From: Paludisphaera soli
Lineage (GTDB): Bacteria; Planctomycetota; Planctomycetia; Isosphaerales; Isosphaeraceae
DNA: 64,000 nt
Assembly: GCF_011064595.1 (NCBI RefSeq)
Contig: NZ_JAALJI010000002.1
Location: forward strand, 1-64,000
Reading direction: 5' to 3'
Part shown: positions 17,933 through 27,020 of the stretch, in pieces
Layout: every line of letters starts with the position of its first letter
Numbering within the stretch: the first letter of the stretch is position 1
Program-made: the position numbers and the translations under genes
The notes under the pieces: generated by a model
What the model was told of the DNA's origin: nothing
The model's database searches: none
Seen by the model: the letters and a program-made list of their open reading frames with translations, nothing else

Positions 17933-19404
17933 AGATCCTGGTCCTCGGCCTCGACTGCGCCGCGCCCGAGATCCTGCTGGGCGACGACCGCCTGGCCACG
18001 ATCCGGAGCCTGATGGAGGTCGGCTGCCACGGCCGGCTGGAGAGCGTCGTGCCGCCGATCACGGTCCCGGCCTGGATGTGCCTGGCCACAGGTCAGGACC
18101 CGGGCTCGCTCGGCGTCTACGGCTTCCGCAACCGGGTGGATCACTCGTACAAAGGGCTGGGGATCGTCGACTCGCGGTCGATCCAGGCCCCGGCGATGTG
18201 GGACCAGGTGGCGAAGGAAGGGGGCCGCTCGATCCTCGTCGGCGTGCCCCCCGGCTACCCCCCCCGCCAGGTGGACGGCATCGCCGTCGGCTGCTTCCTC
18301 ACGCCCGACACGACCAAGGGGACCTACACGCATCCCCCCGAGATCGCGGCGACGATCGAGAAGCTCGTCGGGACGTACCCGGTCGACGCCAAGGGCTTCC
18401 GCACCAACGACAAGGAAGCCCTCCGCGACCAGATCCTCGACATGAGCCGGAAGCAATTCACGGTCGTCCGGCACCTGATCGAGAACGAGCCGTGGGACTA
18501 CTTCCACTTCGTCGAGATCGGGCTGGACCGCATCCACCACGCCTTCTGGCGGTATCACGACCCGGAGCACGTCCTCCACGAGCCCGACAGCCCATTCGCC
18601 GCGGTCGTGCGCGACTACTACTTCCACCTCGATGAGGAGATCGCCAAGGTCCTGGACCTCTTGACCGAGGACACGGTGGTCCTGGTCGTCTCGGACCACG
18701 GCGCCCGCCGGCTGGACGGCGGCTTCTGCGTCAACGAATGGCTCGTCCGCGAGGGACTGCTCGCCCTCAACGCCTACCCCGAACAGGTCACGCCGCTGTC
18801 GAAACAGGACGTCGACTGGTCCCGGACCAAGGTCTGGAGCGAGGGGGGCTACTACGCCCGCGTGTTCCTCAACGTGAAGGGCCGCGAGCCCGAAGGGACC
18901 ATCGACCCGTCCGACTACGAGGCCTTTCGCAACGAGTTGAAGGCCAAGCTGGAAGCCACGACCGGACCGGACGGCGCGTTGCTCGGCACACTGGTCTTCA
19001 AGCCCGAAGAGATCTACCGGAACGTCCGCAACGTGGCGCCCGACCTGATCGTCCACTTCGGCGGCCTGGCCTGGCGGTCGATCGGCGGGGTCGGCTATCC
19101 GACGCTCCACGTCCGCGAGAACGACACCGGGCCCGACGACTGCAACCACGCCCAGCACGGCGCGTTCATCCTGGCGAGCCCCCAGCTCCCGCCGTTCGGC
19201 GAGATCGAGGGCGCCCGGCTGCTCGACATCGCCCCGACCTTGCTCAACCTCGCCGGCTATCCCCCCCTGCCCGACGCCCACGGCCGCAACCTCCTGGAAG
19301 GCCGCACGCCCGCCGACTCGGGAGACGGAGCCGGCGACGGCGAGCCGATGGACGACGACGAGCTGGTCCGCGACCGCCTCCGCGGCCTGGGCTACATCGG
19401 CTGA
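17929..19404 (+). CDS. AlkP-superfamily phosphohydrolase, paralogue of the preceding gene
   Basis: 491 residues from ATG 17929, sharing ATGA with the previous stop. The order of motifs repeats that of the upstream protein: LVLGLDCAAPEI, the nucleophile region TVPAWMCLATGQDPGSLGVYGF, HFVEIGLDRIHHAFWRY near 195, VVSDHGARRLDGGFCVNEW near 250 and HAQHGAFILAS near 410. It is shorter than its neighbour mainly in the middle. The C-terminus ends RLRGLGYIG, a tail common in this group. It is predicted cytoplasmic. The tandem pair probably acts on related phosphate esters or as a heteromer; this is inference from the coupling. Confidence 0.85.
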   Translation: MKILVLGLDCAAPEILLGDDRLATIRSLMEVGCHGRLESVVPPITVPAWMCLATGQDPGSLGVYGFRNRVDHSYKGLGIVDSRSIQAPAMWDQVAKEGGRSILVGVPPGYPPRQVDGIAVGCFLTPDTTKGTYTHPPEIAATIEKLVGTYPVDAKGFRTNDKEALRDQILDMSRKQFTVVRHLIENEPWDYFHFVEIGLDRIHHAFWRYHDPEHVLHEPDSPFAAVVRDYYFHLDEEIAKVLDLLTEDTVVLVVSDHGARRLDGGFCVNEWLVREGLLALNAYPEQVTPLSKQDVDWSRTKVWSEGGYYARVFLNVKGREPEGTIDPSDYEAFRNELKAKLEATTGPDGALLGTLVFKPEEIYRNVRNVAPDLIVHFGGLAWRSIGGVGYPTLHVRENDTGPDDCNHAQHGAFILASPQLPPFGEIEGARLLDIAPTLLNLAGYPPLPDAHGRNLLEGRTPADSGDGAGDGEPMDDDELVRDRLRGLGYIG

Positions 19405-19455
19405 GGCCGCGGCCGGCCGACCTCCCGCCACACCCGACGATCCAGGAAGCCCGAG

Positions 19456-21147
19456 ATGCCCCGACATCCCCGCGTCGCGACCGTCCTCCTCCTCCTTGCC
19501 GGACTCGTCGGGGGCCGGCCCGCAATAGGCCAGGAATACGACGTGATCCTGCGCGGCGGGACGGTCTACGACGGTTCGGGCGGCCCCGCCGTAGCGGCCG
19601 ACGTGGCCGTCTCCGGCGACCGGATCGCGGCCGTCGGCGACCTGCACGGGGCGAGGGCCGGGCGCGAGATCGACGCCCGGGGCCTGGCCGTCGCGCCGGG
19701 GTTCATTAATATGTTGAGCTGGGCCCCCAGCTCGCTGCTCGTCGACGGCCGCTCCCAGGGGGACGTCCGCCAGGGGGTCACGCTGGAGGTCTTCGGCGAG
19801 GGGGAATCCTGCGGCCCCTACACGCCGGCCTTGAAGGCGGAGGCGGTCCGACAGCAGCGGGACCTGCGATTCGACATCACCTGGGACACGCTCGGCGGAT
19901 TCCTGGAGACGCTGGAGCGGCGCGGGGTCTCGTGCAACGTGGCCTCGTTCGTGGGGGCGGCCACCGTCCGCTCGTGCGTGGTCGGGCTCGACGACCGCGA
20001 CCCGACGGTCGAGGAACTGGAACGGATGCGGGTCCTGGTCGACCAGGCCATGTCCGAGGGGGCCCTGGGGGTCGGCTCGGCCCTGATCTACGCCCCGGGC
20101 TCGTACGCGAAGACCGACGAGCTGGTCGCGCTTTGCGAGGTCGCCGCCCGTCGCGGCGGGATGTACATCAGCCACATCCGGAGCGAGGGGGACCGGCTGC
20201 TCGAGGCGGTCGACGAGTTGATCGCCATCGCTCGCCGCGCGAACATCCCGGCGGAGATCTACCACCTCAAGGCGGCCGGCCGGGCCAACTGGCCGAAGCT
20301 CGACGAGGCGCTCGCGAAGGTCGAGGCGGCGCGGGCCGACGGACTCAAGATCACGGCCGACGTCTACCCTTACACCGCGGGGGCCACCGGGCTCGACGCC
20401 GCGATGCCGACCTGGGTCCAGGCCGGCGGGCTCGACGCCTGGATCGCCCGGCTCAAGGACCCGGCCACCCGGACCCGGGTCGTCCGCGAGATCGCCGAGC
20501 CCGGCGCCGATTGGGAGAGCCTCTACAAGGCCGCCGGCTCGGCCGACCGAGTCCTGCTCGCGGGCTTCAAAAGCGACCGGCTCAAGCCCCTGACCGGCAA
20601 AACGCTGGCCGAGGTCGCGGCGGTCCGGGGCGCGTCGCCCGAGGAGACTATCGTCGACCTGGTCGTCGAGGACGGCAGCCGCGTGGACGCCATCTACTTC
20701 TTCATCGACGAGGAGAACCTGCGGAAAGAGCTGAGGAAGCCCTGGGTGAGCGTCTGCTCCGACGAGGGCTCGTTCGCGCCCGAGGGGGTGTTCCTCAGGT
20801 CCAATCCTCACCCCCGGGCCTACGGCTCGTTCGCCCGCGTGCTGGGCCGGTACGTCCGCGACCAGCGGATCCTGCCGATGGAGGAGGCCGTCCGCCGCCT
20901 GACCTCGCTCCCCGCCGAGAACCTCAAGCTCGACCGTCGCGGACGGCTGGCGGAGGGATTCTTCGCCGACGTGGTCGCCTTCGACCCGACCGCGATCGCC
21001 GACCTCGCCACCTACGAGGCCCCCCACCAGTACGCCGTCGGCGTGCGGACCGTCCTCGTCAACGGGGCGATCGTCGTCGACGGCGGCGAGCACACCGGTG
21101 CGAAGCCCGGCCGCGCCCTCAGGGGCCCCGGATGGAAGCGCGACTGA
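19456..21147 (+). CDS. N-acyl-D-amino-acid deacylase-like amidohydrolase without the HxH pair
   Basis: A 563-residue exported amidohydrolase (signal RVATVLLLLAGLVGGRPAIGQ). The N-terminal sandwich is typical (YDVILRGGTVYDGSGGPAVAADVAV). At the place where D-aminoacylases read PGFIDVHTHDD, this protein reads PGFINMLSWAPSS, so both histidines of the first metal pair are missing. Later landmarks are kept: MYISHIRSEGDRL and AEIYHLKAAG (two His), SVCSDEGSFAPEG (Asp), and the closing ADVVAFDPTAIAD sheet. It may bind a single zinc or a different metal. It is the last gene of the five-gene run, 51 bp after the phosphatase pair. Confidence 0.82.
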   Translation: MPRHPRVATVLLLLAGLVGGRPAIGQEYDVILRGGTVYDGSGGPAVAADVAVSGDRIAAVGDLHGARAGREIDARGLAVAPGFINMLSWAPSSLLVDGRSQGDVRQGVTLEVFGEGESCGPYTPALKAEAVRQQRDLRFDITWDTLGGFLETLERRGVSCNVASFVGAATVRSCVVGLDDRDPTVEELERMRVLVDQAMSEGALGVGSALIYAPGSYAKTDELVALCEVAARRGGMYISHIRSEGDRLLEAVDELIAIARRANIPAEIYHLKAAGRANWPKLDEALAKVEAARADGLKITADVYPYTAGATGLDAAMPTWVQAGGLDAWIARLKDPATRTRVVREIAEPGADWESLYKAAGSADRVLLAGFKSDRLKPLTGKTLAEVAAVRGASPEETIVDLVVEDGSRVDAIYFFIDEENLRKELRKPWVSVCSDEGSFAPEGVFLRSNPHPRAYGSFARVLGRYVRDQRILPMEEAVRRLTSLPAENLKLDRRGRLAEGFFADVVAFDPTAIADLATYEAPHQYAVGVRTVLVNGAIVVDGGEHTGAKPGRALRGPGWKRD

Positions 21148-21749
21148 CCACGGATCCGGCCCCGTCACCGCCGAGAACAGGCCGACATGATCCCGAGAGA
21201 CGCCCCGGAGTTCCCGCTCGACGGCTCGATGATGTTGCCTGCGTCCCCCGCCCATAGGCCCGCCCGACCTGCTCGCGACCGACGCCCCGAATCGGCTTCG
21301 TTCGCCAAGGCCCGAAAACGAACCCATCGGCCGCAAATCGTTTTCCATTATATATTTAGACTCATGTTTCGGCTTCTGGAATTGGGTTCGTTCGGCGCGT
21401 TTCGCGTACGTTTTCAGAGCCGATGCGTCGGGCGGGATGCGGGCTCGTTCGAATTCGGCGCGATCCTCCAAGATCATCTTGGTCCGCGTTCGACGATCGC
21501 CGAGCCGACGGCGGCGCGGGGCCGATCCGCATGGCCAGGATCGGCCGCTTCGACTAGACTCGGCGTCGCGTCCGGCCCGAGGCTGGGCGGAGTCGACGAC
21601 GACATTCCGTGCCGGCGTTTCGGGCCGGGGCCCCGAGACGACCGTTCCGCGATCGCCCCGCCACCGCCGGGCGGCCTCCTCCCTCGATCCCTCGCGGTCG
21701 CGGGGCGTGCCGCGTCGCCGGGGGTTTTCCCAAGGATGGGGAGACGTCC
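21148..21749. other. Intergenic stretch with an AT-rich island
   Basis: About 600 bp with no supported gene, between the deacylase-like gene and a response regulator. The only compositional feature is a short AT-rich patch around 21340-21370 (CCATTATATATTTAGAC), which could supply a -10 element, though no good -35 is found at the right distance. Confidence 0.4.
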
Positions 21750-22235
21750 ATGAGCACGGGGCCGCTGGGGAGATTGTTGCTCGTCGAGGACGAGAACGTG
21801 CTGCGCCGGCTCGTCCACCAGTTCCTCTGCCTCGAGAACTACGAGGTGGAGCCGGTCGAGGACGGACAGGCGGCGGTCGACGCCTATGCGAGCCGGGGGC
21901 CGTTCGACGTGATCCTCATGGACCTCAACCTCCCGGTGCTGCCGGGCGTCGAGGCCTGCCGGCGGATCAAGTGGATGAACCCCGCCCAGCCCTTCCTCGT
22001 CTGCAGCGCGGCGATCCTGGACCACCACGTCGAGGCCCTGCACGCGATCGGCGTCCGCGAAACCCTCGGGAAGCCTTACCATCCCACGGAGCTGCTGACG
22101 CGGATCCGGTCCCTGATGGGGGCCTCGATCCCCTTGCGGGCGGACGCGGCCTCGTCGGTCCGACCGTGGCGGCCGGACGCGGCGGCTTCAGCTCGAGGGC
22201 CGTCCGCCTTGTCGGAAGCTCGCGTGTTGGAGTAA
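21750..22235 (+). CDS. Single-domain response regulator
   Basis: 161 residues from ATG 21750, with a purine-rich stretch (AAGGATGGGGAG) upstream. It is a receiver domain: acidic pocket Glu13-Asp14 (LLVEDEN), phosphoacceptor Asp58 in VILMDLNLP, a Ser in VCSAAI at the switch position and the conserved Lys in TLGKPY. After about residue 125 the tail is Ala/Arg/Ser-rich and probably disordered, and there is no output domain. It must signal through protein contact, like CheY-type regulators. No histidine kinase is next to it. Confidence 0.88.
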   Translation: MSTGPLGRLLLVEDENVLRRLVHQFLCLENYEVEPVEDGQAAVDAYASRGPFDVILMDLNLPVLPGVEACRRIKWMNPAQPFLVCSAAILDHHVEALHAIGVRETLGKPYHPTELLTRIRSLMGASIPLRADAASSVRPWRPDAAASARGPSALSEARVLE

Positions 22236-22346
22236 GCTGAGTGATCGTGCGCGGTGGGGCGGGACGGACCGTCGCCCATCGCGAGCCACATCGCAAGGCC
22301 TGGCCTTGCCGCCTGACACTTTTCGGAAGATGCGAGGGACGGTTTC

Positions 22347-22880
22347 ATGGCTGGGAAACCGCTGAATCGACTGGAACTGCGACGCCAAAGCGAGGCCGCC
22401 GAGCCTCTCGACCCGATGGAGGACGAGACCGACGCGGTCGTCGAGGACGCCGACGACGAAGAGGTCGTCGTACGCCCCAAGAAGAAGGCCAAGGCCCCGG
22501 CGAAGACCAAGGCCAAGAGCACCCGCGCCGCCAAGCCCGCCGCCCGCATGAAGATCGTCTGGGTGGTCATGAACGACGCCTACAAGGCCGTCGGCACCTT
22601 CGAGTACAACCAGCGCGAGGCCGCCGAAGCCCGCGCCGCCGAGCTGACCGCCAAGGGCAAGGGGACGCACTTCATCCAGCGGACCAAGGAAGAGATGCCG
22701 GCCGACGCGCCGGGCATCGGCGCCCTGATCCCCCGCCCCGAGGTCGCCCCCTCCCGCGCCAAGGCCGCCGCCAAGGTGGTCAAGGAGGTCGAGGCCGTCG
22801 TCGAGGAAGAGATCGAGGAGGATGACGACGACGACGAGGTCGAGGCTGACGTCGAAGACGACGCCGACGACGAAGAGTAA
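22347..22880 (+). CDS. Low-complexity basic/acidic protein, planctomycete type
   Basis: A 177-residue protein of unknown function in three parts. The N-terminal 60 residues mix an acidic run with a Lys/Ala-rich run (PKKKAKAPAKTKAKSTRAAK) resembling histone-H1-like tails. The middle (about 70-120) is a small folded-looking module (MKIVWVVMNDAYKAVGTFEY, HFIQRTKEEMPAD). The C-terminal 40 residues are almost all Glu/Asp/Val. The Lys/Ala run suggests nucleic-acid contact, and the acidic tail could regulate it; both are inference. It has no signal peptide or Cys, and no co-directional gene lies within 200 bp. Confidence 0.75.
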   Translation: MAGKPLNRLELRRQSEAAEPLDPMEDETDAVVEDADDEEVVVRPKKKAKAPAKTKAKSTRAAKPAARMKIVWVVMNDAYKAVGTFEYNQREAAEARAAELTAKGKGTHFIQRTKEEMPADAPGIGALIPRPEVAPSRAKAAAKVVKEVEAVVEEEIEEDDDDDEVEADVEDDADDEE

Positions 22881-23114
22881 TCCGCTCCCGTCCGGCCGTC
22901 CCGCCCCCTCCCTTCGCGCACCCGCCTCGACCACGGCCCTCGTGGTCGAGGCCGCACCTTCCGCACGCACGCCCTCCCCTCGCCGACTTCCGCGGGTTCC
23001 CGCTCGCATCGGCGGATCGTTCGGGATACGCTGGAGTTCCTCTCCCAGACCGCCCATCCGGCCTCGGCCCCGCGCGCGAGGCTTCGAACGATTCCAACCG
23101 AGGAACCCGCCGCG

Positions 23115-26100
23115 ATGCTCTTCTCGTCGGTCCTGATGCTCGGCCTCCTCCCCTCCCTCCCGGCGCAGGCCCCCACGTCCAGGCCGGTCGACGACCTGGC
23201 GACGGTCGCCGAGCGGAGCGATTTCAAGGCCACGGCCCGCCACGAGGACGTGGCCGCGCTCGTTCGCAAGCTCGCCGAGGCGTCGCCGAACGTCGTCGCG
23301 ACGGAGCTGGGCCGCTCGGTCGAGGGTCGCTCCCTCCCCATGCTCCTCATCGCCGATCCCCCCCTGAAGACGCCGGCCCAGGCCGCGGCCTCCGGCAAGC
23401 TGATCGTCCTGGCGATCGGCGACATCCACGGCGGCGAGGTCTGCGGCAAGGAAGGGCTCCTCATGCTCGTCCGCGAGCTGGCCGCCGAGCCCCACCCGGA
23501 GCTGCTGAAGGACCTGATCCTCGCCGTCGTCCCCCTCTATAACGCCGACGGCAACGAGCGGATCGCCCGGGACAACCGGCCGGGCCAGGTCGGGCCCGAG
23601 GAGGGCATGGGCGAGCGAGGCAACGCGCGGGGGCTGGACCTCAACCGCGACTTCATCAAGCTGGAGGCCCCCGAAACCCGCTCGCTTGTCAAGTTCCTCA
23701 ACGAGTGGAATCCGCACCTTTTCATCGACACCCACACGACCAACGGCTCGCACCACCGCTACACGATCACTTACGACGGCTCTCGGAACCCCGCGGGCGA
23801 GCCCTCGCTGATCCAGTACGCGCGGACGAAGCTCTTCCCTTCGCTCACGAAGGCGTTCGAAGAGTCGACGGGGCTGCAGACTTACTACTACGGCAGCTTC
23901 GGCGGCGACCACGACCGCTGGGAGAGCTTCCCCGCGTTCGGCCGGTTCGGCACCAACTACGTCGGCCTGCGGAATCGGATCGGCGTCCTGTCGGAAGCCT
24001 ACGCGTACGCCCCGTACAAGACTCGCGTGCTAGCGACCCGAGACTTCGTCCGCGAGTGCCTGAAGTACGCCTCCGCGAATAAAGATGAGATCAAGAAGCT
24101 CCTGGACGACGCTCGAAAGGCGGCGACCGACGACGCGCCGGCGAGTCCGCGTCGCGTCGCCCTCCGCACCAAGGCCCGGCCCCTGGCCGACGCCGAGCCG
24201 ATCCTGGGCTACGTCGAGAAGGAGGAGGACGGCCGCCGCATCGCCACCGAGGAGCCTCGCGACTATCCCGCGAAAGTCCTGGTCGACTTCGAGGCCGTCG
24301 AGTCCGTGGACCGTCCGTTCGCCTACCTCCTGGCCCCGGACCAGTCCGAGATCGCCGCCCTCCTCCAGCGGCACGGGATCGACGTGCAGGAGCTGCGCGA
24401 GGATCTCGACCTGGACGTGGAAGTCTACAAGGTGGACGCGGTCGGACGGCCCGAATCGTCGGGCTGGGATCGCCAGGACGTGCTCGAACTCAAGGTCACG
24501 CCGAGGTCCGAGGCCCGGCGGATCGCCGCCGGGACGCTCGTGGTGAAGGACGCGCAGCCGCTCGGAGCGCTCGCCGCTTACTTGCTGGAGCCGCGTTCCG
24601 AGGACGGGCTCGCCACCTGGAAGCTCTTCCCCGGCCTGAGGTCGGGCGAGGACTTCCCCGTCCTTCGCCTGGCCGGCAAGCCCGACCTGCTGACGGCCCG
24701 CGCCCGCGACTACGCGGAGCCCAAGTCGGGCCTGCCGATCCGCCTCGACGAATCGGGGAGGGTGGACGGCAACTTCTCCGGCTCGACCGTAAGCATCGAA
24801 TGGATCGACGACGAGCACTGGTTGCGGTCGAGCCGCGACGGCGCCTTGAAGGTCGAGGCCCTGACCGGCCGCACGTCGCCGTTCGCGTCGACGGACCAAC
24901 TCGTCCAGGGGCTCAAGCGCATACCCGGCCTCGATGAGAAGACCGTCGCGGATCTCGCCAAGCGACTGGCCGCGGGCGTCGGCCCAGCCGGACGGTTCGG
25001 TCGCGGCCGGATCCAGCTCGATCCGGCGCGGAAGGCGGTGCTGTTCGAGCACGAGCACGACCTGTACCACGTCGCGCTCGACGGCTCGTCGGGCGTACGG
25101 CTCACGAGCGCCCCCGGCGACGAGACCGACGCCCAGTTCAGCCCGGACGGCCGCCGCGTGAGCTTCGTCCGCGACTTCGACCTGCACGTCGTCGACGTTG
25201 AGGGGGCCGAGCGGGCGCTCACGACCGGCGGCAAGGACGACCTGCGGCGAGGACGGGCCGACTGGGTCTATTTCGAAGAGATCTTCAACCGATCGTGGGC
25301 GGCCCACTGGTGGAGCCCGGACTCCCGGCGGATCGCCTTCCTGGAGTTCGACGACGCCGAGGTTGGCTCCTTGACGATGCTCCACGACGAAAAGTCCCCC
25401 CGCGAGGTGGAGGTCAATCGCTACCCCCGATCCGGCGAGCCCAACCCTCGCGTGCGGCTCGGCATCGTCCCCGCGCAGGGCGGGCCCGTGCAATGGGCCG
25501 ACCTGTCGGGCTACTCGGCCGAGGCCTTCCTCATCAGCGGCGTGAGCTGGAAGCCCGACTCGAAGTCCGCGCTCGCCTGCGTCCAGGACCGCGTCCAGAC
25601 CTGGCTCGACCTGCTGGAAGTGCCCGTCGAGGGGGAGAAGCCACGGGTCCTCTTCCGCGACCGGACCAAGGGGTGGGTCGCCGACCCGACCGCCCCGAGC
25701 TTCCTGGACGACGGCTCGTTCCTCTGGTTGAGCGAGCGCGACGGCTGGAAGCACCTCTACCACTACGCGGCCGACGGCTCGCCGAAGGGACGGCTCACGG
25801 AGGGGGAGTGGGAGGTCCGCTCGCTCCAGCGGGTCGACGGCGCGACCGGCGAGGTGACGTTCCTCGGCACCAAGGACGCTTCCACGTCCAGCCAGCTCTA
25901 CAAGGTCCGGCCGGGGGCGCCCGTCGAGCGGATCACCTCGGGCCTGGGGAGCTACCAGACGACGCACAGCCCCGACGGCCGCCATTTCGTCGCGACCTGG
26001 TCCGACCTCTCGACCCCCTCGCGGGCGAAGCTCCACGCCGCCGACGGCTCGGTCGTGCGGACGGTGGACTCGAACCCGGTCCACAAGATCCGGGAGCACC

Positions 26101-26924
26101 GGTTCGGGCCTCGCGAGCGGTTCCAGATCCCGGCCCGCGACGGTTTCCCGCTGGAGGCCGAGCTGATCCTCCCGCCCGACCTGGACCCGAACGTCAAGCA
26201 TCCGGTCTGGTTCACGACCTACGGCGGTCCCCACACGCCGGTCGTCAACGACACCTGGGCGAACGGCCGCGTCTGGGACCAGGGGCTCGCCTCGGAGGGA
26301 TTCGTGGTCTTCCGCATCGACCCCCGTCCCGCCAGCGGCAAGGGGGCGGCCTCGGCCTGGACCGCCTACCGAAAGCTGGGGCTCCAGGAGTTGGAAGACA
26401 TCAAGGATGCGATCGCCTGGCTCAAGCAGAAGCCTTACGTCGACGGGACGCGGATCGGGATGACCGGCCACAGCTACGGCGGCTACATGACCGCCTTCGC
26501 GATGACCCACTCCGACCTGTTCGCCTGCGGGATCGCCGGGGCCCCGGTCACCGACTGGCACGACTACGACTCGATCTACACCGAACGCCTGATGGGCCTG
26601 CCGCAGGACAATCCCGAGGGCTACAAGAACTCGTCGGTGGTCGAGGCGGCGAAGAATCTCAGCGGAAGGCTGCTCATCGTCCATGGCGCGGTCGACGACA
26701 ACGTCTCGGTGCGGAACACCATGCGGCTCGTCGAGGCCCTTCAGGACGCCGGGAAGGATTTCGAGCTGATGATCTACCCCGGCTCGCGGCACGGGATCGC
26801 GAGCGGCCACTACGGCAAGCTGATGATCGACTTCATCCGCCGCAACCTGGCGACCGCCAGGCCCGCCCCGCCCTCCGCCCCGACGTCCGGGGCGGCGCCG
26901 GCCTCGATCTTCGCCCATCCTTGA
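23115..26924 (+). CDS. Double peptidase: M14 carboxypeptidase fused to S9 prolyl-oligopeptidase/DPP IV
   Basis: One uninterrupted 1269-residue frame with a signal peptide (VLMLGLLPSLPAQA). Residues 40-340 are an M14 zinc carboxypeptidase: zinc ligands His105 and Glu108 in GDIHGGEV, NRD at 177-179 and His207 in IDTHTTNG. Residues 340-600 look like the M14 C-terminal extension. From about 640 to 1000 there is a DPP IV-type beta-propeller (AQFSPDGRRVSFVRD, WWSPDSRRIAFLEFD). The C-terminal alpha/beta hydrolase has Ser1120 in GHSYGGYM, Asp1194 in GAVDDNV and His1226 in GSRHGIAS. Every catalytic residue of both enzymes is present, so both should be active on exported peptides. A strong hairpin at 26955 ends the unit. 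Confidence 0.9.
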   Translation: MLFSSVLMLGLLPSLPAQAPTSRPVDDLATVAERSDFKATARHEDVAALVRKLAEASPNVVATELGRSVEGRSLPMLLIADPPLKTPAQAAASGKLIVLAIGDIHGGEVCGKEGLLMLVRELAAEPHPELLKDLILAVVPLYNADGNERIARDNRPGQVGPEEGMGERGNARGLDLNRDFIKLEAPETRSLVKFLNEWNPHLFIDTHTTNGSHHRYTITYDGSRNPAGEPSLIQYARTKLFPSLTKAFEESTGLQTYYYGSFGGDHDRWESFPAFGRFGTNYVGLRNRIGVLSEAYAYAPYKTRVLATRDFVRECLKYASANKDEIKKLLDDARKAATDDAPASPRRVALRTKARPLADAEPILGYVEKEEDGRRIATEEPRDYPAKVLVDFEAVESVDRPFAYLLAPDQSEIAALLQRHGIDVQELREDLDLDVEVYKVDAVGRPESSGWDRQDVLELKVTPRSEARRIAAGTLVVKDAQPLGALAAYLLEPRSEDGLATWKLFPGLRSGEDFPVLRLAGKPDLLTARARDYAEPKSGLPIRLDESGRVDGNFSGSTVSIEWIDDEHWLRSSRDGALKVEALTGRTSPFASTDQLVQGLKRIPGLDEKTVADLAKRLAAGVGPAGRFGRGRIQLDPARKAVLFEHEHDLYHVALDGSSGVRLTSAPGDETDAQFSPDGRRVSFVRDFDLHVVDVEGAERALTTGGKDDLRRGRADWVYFEEIFNRSWAAHWWSPDSRRIAFLEFDDAEVGSLTMLHDEKSPREVEVNRYPRSGEPNPRVRLGIVPAQGGPVQWADLSGYSAEAFLISGVSWKPDSKSALACVQDRVQTWLDLLEVPVEGEKPRVLFRDRTKGWVADPTAPSFLDDGSFLWLSERDGWKHLYHYAADGSPKGRLTEGEWEVRSLQRVDGATGEVTFLGTKDASTSSQLYKVRPGAPVERITSGLGSYQTTHSPDGRHFVATWSDLSTPSRAKLHAADGSVVRTVDSNPVHKIREHRFGPRERFQIPARDGFPLEAELILPPDLDPNVKHPVWFTTYGGPHTPVVNDTWANGRVWDQGLASEGFVVFRIDPRPASGKGAASAWTAYRKLGLQELEDIKDAIAWLKQKPYVDGTRIGMTGHSYGGYMTAFAMTHSDLFACGIAGAPVTDWHDYDSIYTERLMGLPQDNPEGYKNSSVVEAAKNLSGRLLIVHGAVDDNVSVRNTMRLVEALQDAGKDFELMIYPGSRHGIASGHYGKLMIDFIRRNLATARPAPPSAPTSGAAPASIFAHP

Positions 26925-26954
26925 TCGAGCGGACGCGGCTCGCGGGAACGACGA

Positions 26955-26985
26955 ACGGCCGGCTGGGGCGAGCCCAGCCGGCCGT
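26955..26985. terminator. Strong bidirectional hairpin between convergent genes
   Basis: A 13-bp GC stem (ACGGCCGGCTGGG with its exact complement) and a 5-nt loop, lying between the peptidase gene and the BON gene, which end toward each other. T-tracts are poor on both sides, as is common for high-GC genomes. Confidence 0.65.
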
Positions 26986-27020
26986 GTCGATCTCGCATCC
27001 GGGTCGTCGTTCAGGCCGAC

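Noticed and set aside
17680-21477. 1265-codon open frame on the minus strand
   Set aside because: It lies wholly antisense to three well-supported hydrolase genes and has the Arg/Gly/Val-rich composition of a high-GC shadow frame.
21187-21753. Plus-strand frame of 188 codons upstream of the response regulator
   Set aside because: Its composition is random-like, it has no motif, and its end overlaps the start of the well-supported regulator.
24030-26918. 962-codon minus-strand open frame
   Set aside because: Antisense to the M14-S9 peptidase, which has all catalytic motifs; the antisense product has no recognisable domain.
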